A program made the translations under genes and the position numbers. Of a stretch of 23,106 nt of DNA, positions 22,123-23,106 are shown in pieces. The notes beneath the pieces were generated by a model, which saw only the letters and a list, made by a program, of their open reading frames with translations, ran no database searches and was not told the DNA's origin. The stretch is taken from positions 1 to 23,106 of IMG/VR virus record IMGVR_UViG_3300030107_000680. One strand, written 5' to 3'. Position 1 is the first letter of the stretch, and each line of letters begins with the position of its first letter. This stretch comes from a virus.

Positions 22123-23045
22123 TACTCTCTATCCTTGTATGCATTGCGCTGGGCTAATGCTTCTGATGCTCCAGTATACGTATGTTTGATGTAAGGAGTC
22201 AAGCTATTTATGTTAGTGTGACCACTAACTTGTTTGATCTGTGTTATATCTACACCAGCTTCAACCATTTCAGTAATAGCTGTACGCCTCATATCCATAG
22301 CTGTCAGGTGGCTTGGCAGTCCAGCTTCCTTGAGTATTGCATTGACGTGTACGTGAAGACCTTCTTTTGAGTAAGGCTTGTACGCTCCATCGCTAGGCTG
22401 TATCTGTGGAGCTACCAAGACTTGAAAGCTAAACGTTTCGTGTTGCTGTCTCAGTACGTGCATCAAGCCATCACTGATAGGTAAGTGTACTGCTTCACCT
22501 CGTTTGCTTTGCTCAAAGTCACAGCGTCCTTTGTCTAAGTCTATAGCGTTCCACAACAGCATACGCATATCACCTACACGCTGACCCCACTCGTAAGCCA
22601 TGTGTACAATTAGTCCTACTGATCGCCACTTCCACTCACTGTACGCTGTATTCAAGAACAGCTTGACCTGGCTTGGCTCCCACGTAACTTTACGAGATGG
22701 GTTAGGTGTCTTGTCTATGTACGGCATAGGGTTGAAGACACGTAAGTTATTCTTCGTAGCCCAATTAATAAGTATAGACATGATCGCAGCTATCTTGTTT
22801 GCACGATGCACTCCACGTATAAGCCAAGCGTTGTAGTGTCTCTGTATGATAGGCACAGTCAAACGTTTAAGACTGAGATGACCTAATCCATTCTCTATTA
22901 TACTTAAGCAGTCATAGTAGTCTTTTTGTGAAGCGTGACCTAGCTTGCGAAACGCATCTGACTTTAAATATGCGTACACTAGTTGACGTACTGTCTTAGC
23001 TTTTACTGCTACCATTTCCTGCGTGTCTTCCAGTAAACCCAACAT
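22122..23045 (-). CDS. int: Tyrosine recombinase / phage integrase
   Basis: I use the ATG at 23045 (307 residues); an in-frame TTG at 23087 would add 14 residues but lacks a ribosome-binding sequence. An upstream in-frame stop lies within the window, so the gene is complete. Counting from the TTG, a SAM-like core-binding domain covers about 30-120. The catalytic set is Arg170 (EWGQRVGDM), Lys195 (QSKRGEAVHLP), Arg267 (MDMRRT), His290 (VSGHTNINS) and nucleophile Tyr299 (TPYIKHT). The His normally found three residues before Arg267 is Met264. The enzyme would insert or excise the genome at an attachment site, which I could not find. It is the first gene of the minus-strand operon in view. Its presence suggests a temperate ancestor or life style. 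Confidence 0.88.
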   Translation of the reverse strand: MLGLLEDTQEMVAVKAKTVRQLVYAYLKSDAFRKLGHASQKDYYDCLSIIENGLGHLSLKRLTVPIIQRHYNAWLIRGVHRANKIAAIMSILINWATKNNLRVFNPMPYIDKTPNPSRKVTWEPSQVKLFLNTAYSEWKWRSVGLIVHMAYEWGQRVGDMRMLLWNAIDLDKGRCDFEQSKRGEAVHLPISDGLMHVLRQQHETFSFQVLVAPQIQPSDGAYKPYSKEGLHVHVNAILKEAGLPSHLTAMDMRRTAITEMVEAGVDITQIKQVSGHTNINSLTPYIKHTYTGASEALAQRNAYKDRE

Positions 23046-23106
23046 TCTGAACAGTGTCCTTTCCCTACTACGAGATCTATTAGCCAAACCAAGTTAGGCT
23101 TATGAT

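Noticed and set aside
23046-23106. An attP core or promoter upstream of the integrase
   Set aside because: Only about 60 bases are visible and no repeat, tRNA fragment or clear promoter could be recognised.

Overview
The window looks like part of a marine bacterial tailed-phage genome of podovirus type, most like the HMO-2011 group first described from a SAR116 phage. Three points support this. The family A DNA polymerase carries a DnaJ-like four-cysteine zinc module between its exonuclease and polymerase parts, which is the hallmark of that group. The replication genes have T7-like content (polymerase, helicase, endonuclease I, a gp1.7-like DUF3310 protein), together with ThyX and a B12-dependent ribonucleotide reductase. 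The left half is a set of virion proteins with a T7-like injection-core flavour. The host cannot be read from the sequence; SAR116, Roseobacter-clade or SAR11 bacteria are reasonable guesses. Group membership and all functions come from motif recognition by eye, with no database search.

Layout. Bases 1-9794 (plus strand) hold seven genes: a virion protein built from 11-residue repeats (5' end outside the window), a 726-residue protein with a peptidoglycan-binding domain, a three-helix holin-like protein, a conserved acidic protein, a 492-residue likely virion protein, a membrane-anchored glucosaminidase (GH73) and a 1200-residue internal virion protein. A promoter-like site lies before the glucosaminidase. 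A hairpin terminator at about 9803-9828 lies between this cluster and the convergent minus-strand cluster.

Bases 9810-23045 (minus strand) read right to left as one dense early or replication operon: tyrosine integrase, HNH endonuclease, primase, small basic protein, T5orf172/GIY-YIG-like protein, four small proteins (two with membrane helices), ThyX, a 46-residue overlapping ORF, DnaB-type helicase, DNA polymerase, a possible ssDNA-binding protein, Cas4-like Fe-S nuclease, a small protein, endonuclease I, two small proteins including DUF3310, a 57-residue protein, a MazG-like pyrophosphohydrolase, class II ribonucleotide reductase and two tiny proteins. Most junctions overlap by 1-11 bases (ATGA or TAATG), so translational coupling is the rule. 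Nine small or alternatively started genes were placed by reading the gaps directly.

How it fits together. Endonuclease I and the Cas4-like nuclease could process DNA and possibly degrade host DNA. The reductase, ThyX, MazG-like and DUF3310 proteins would shape the dNTP pool. Primase, helicase and polymerase copy the genome. The integrase suggests a temperate or formerly temperate life style. The left-hand genes would make the injection core, breach peptidoglycan and perhaps lyse the cell. The most interesting points are the polymerase zinc module near the position of T7's thioredoxin-binding insertion, the 11-residue-repeat virion protein, a shared GGLM/RPE linear motif in three adjacent virion genes, an AT-rich HNH gene set between integrase and primase, and a possible split version of the T7 gp16 injection machine. 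I saw no clear new defence or mobile system and no CRISPR array, tRNA or IS element.
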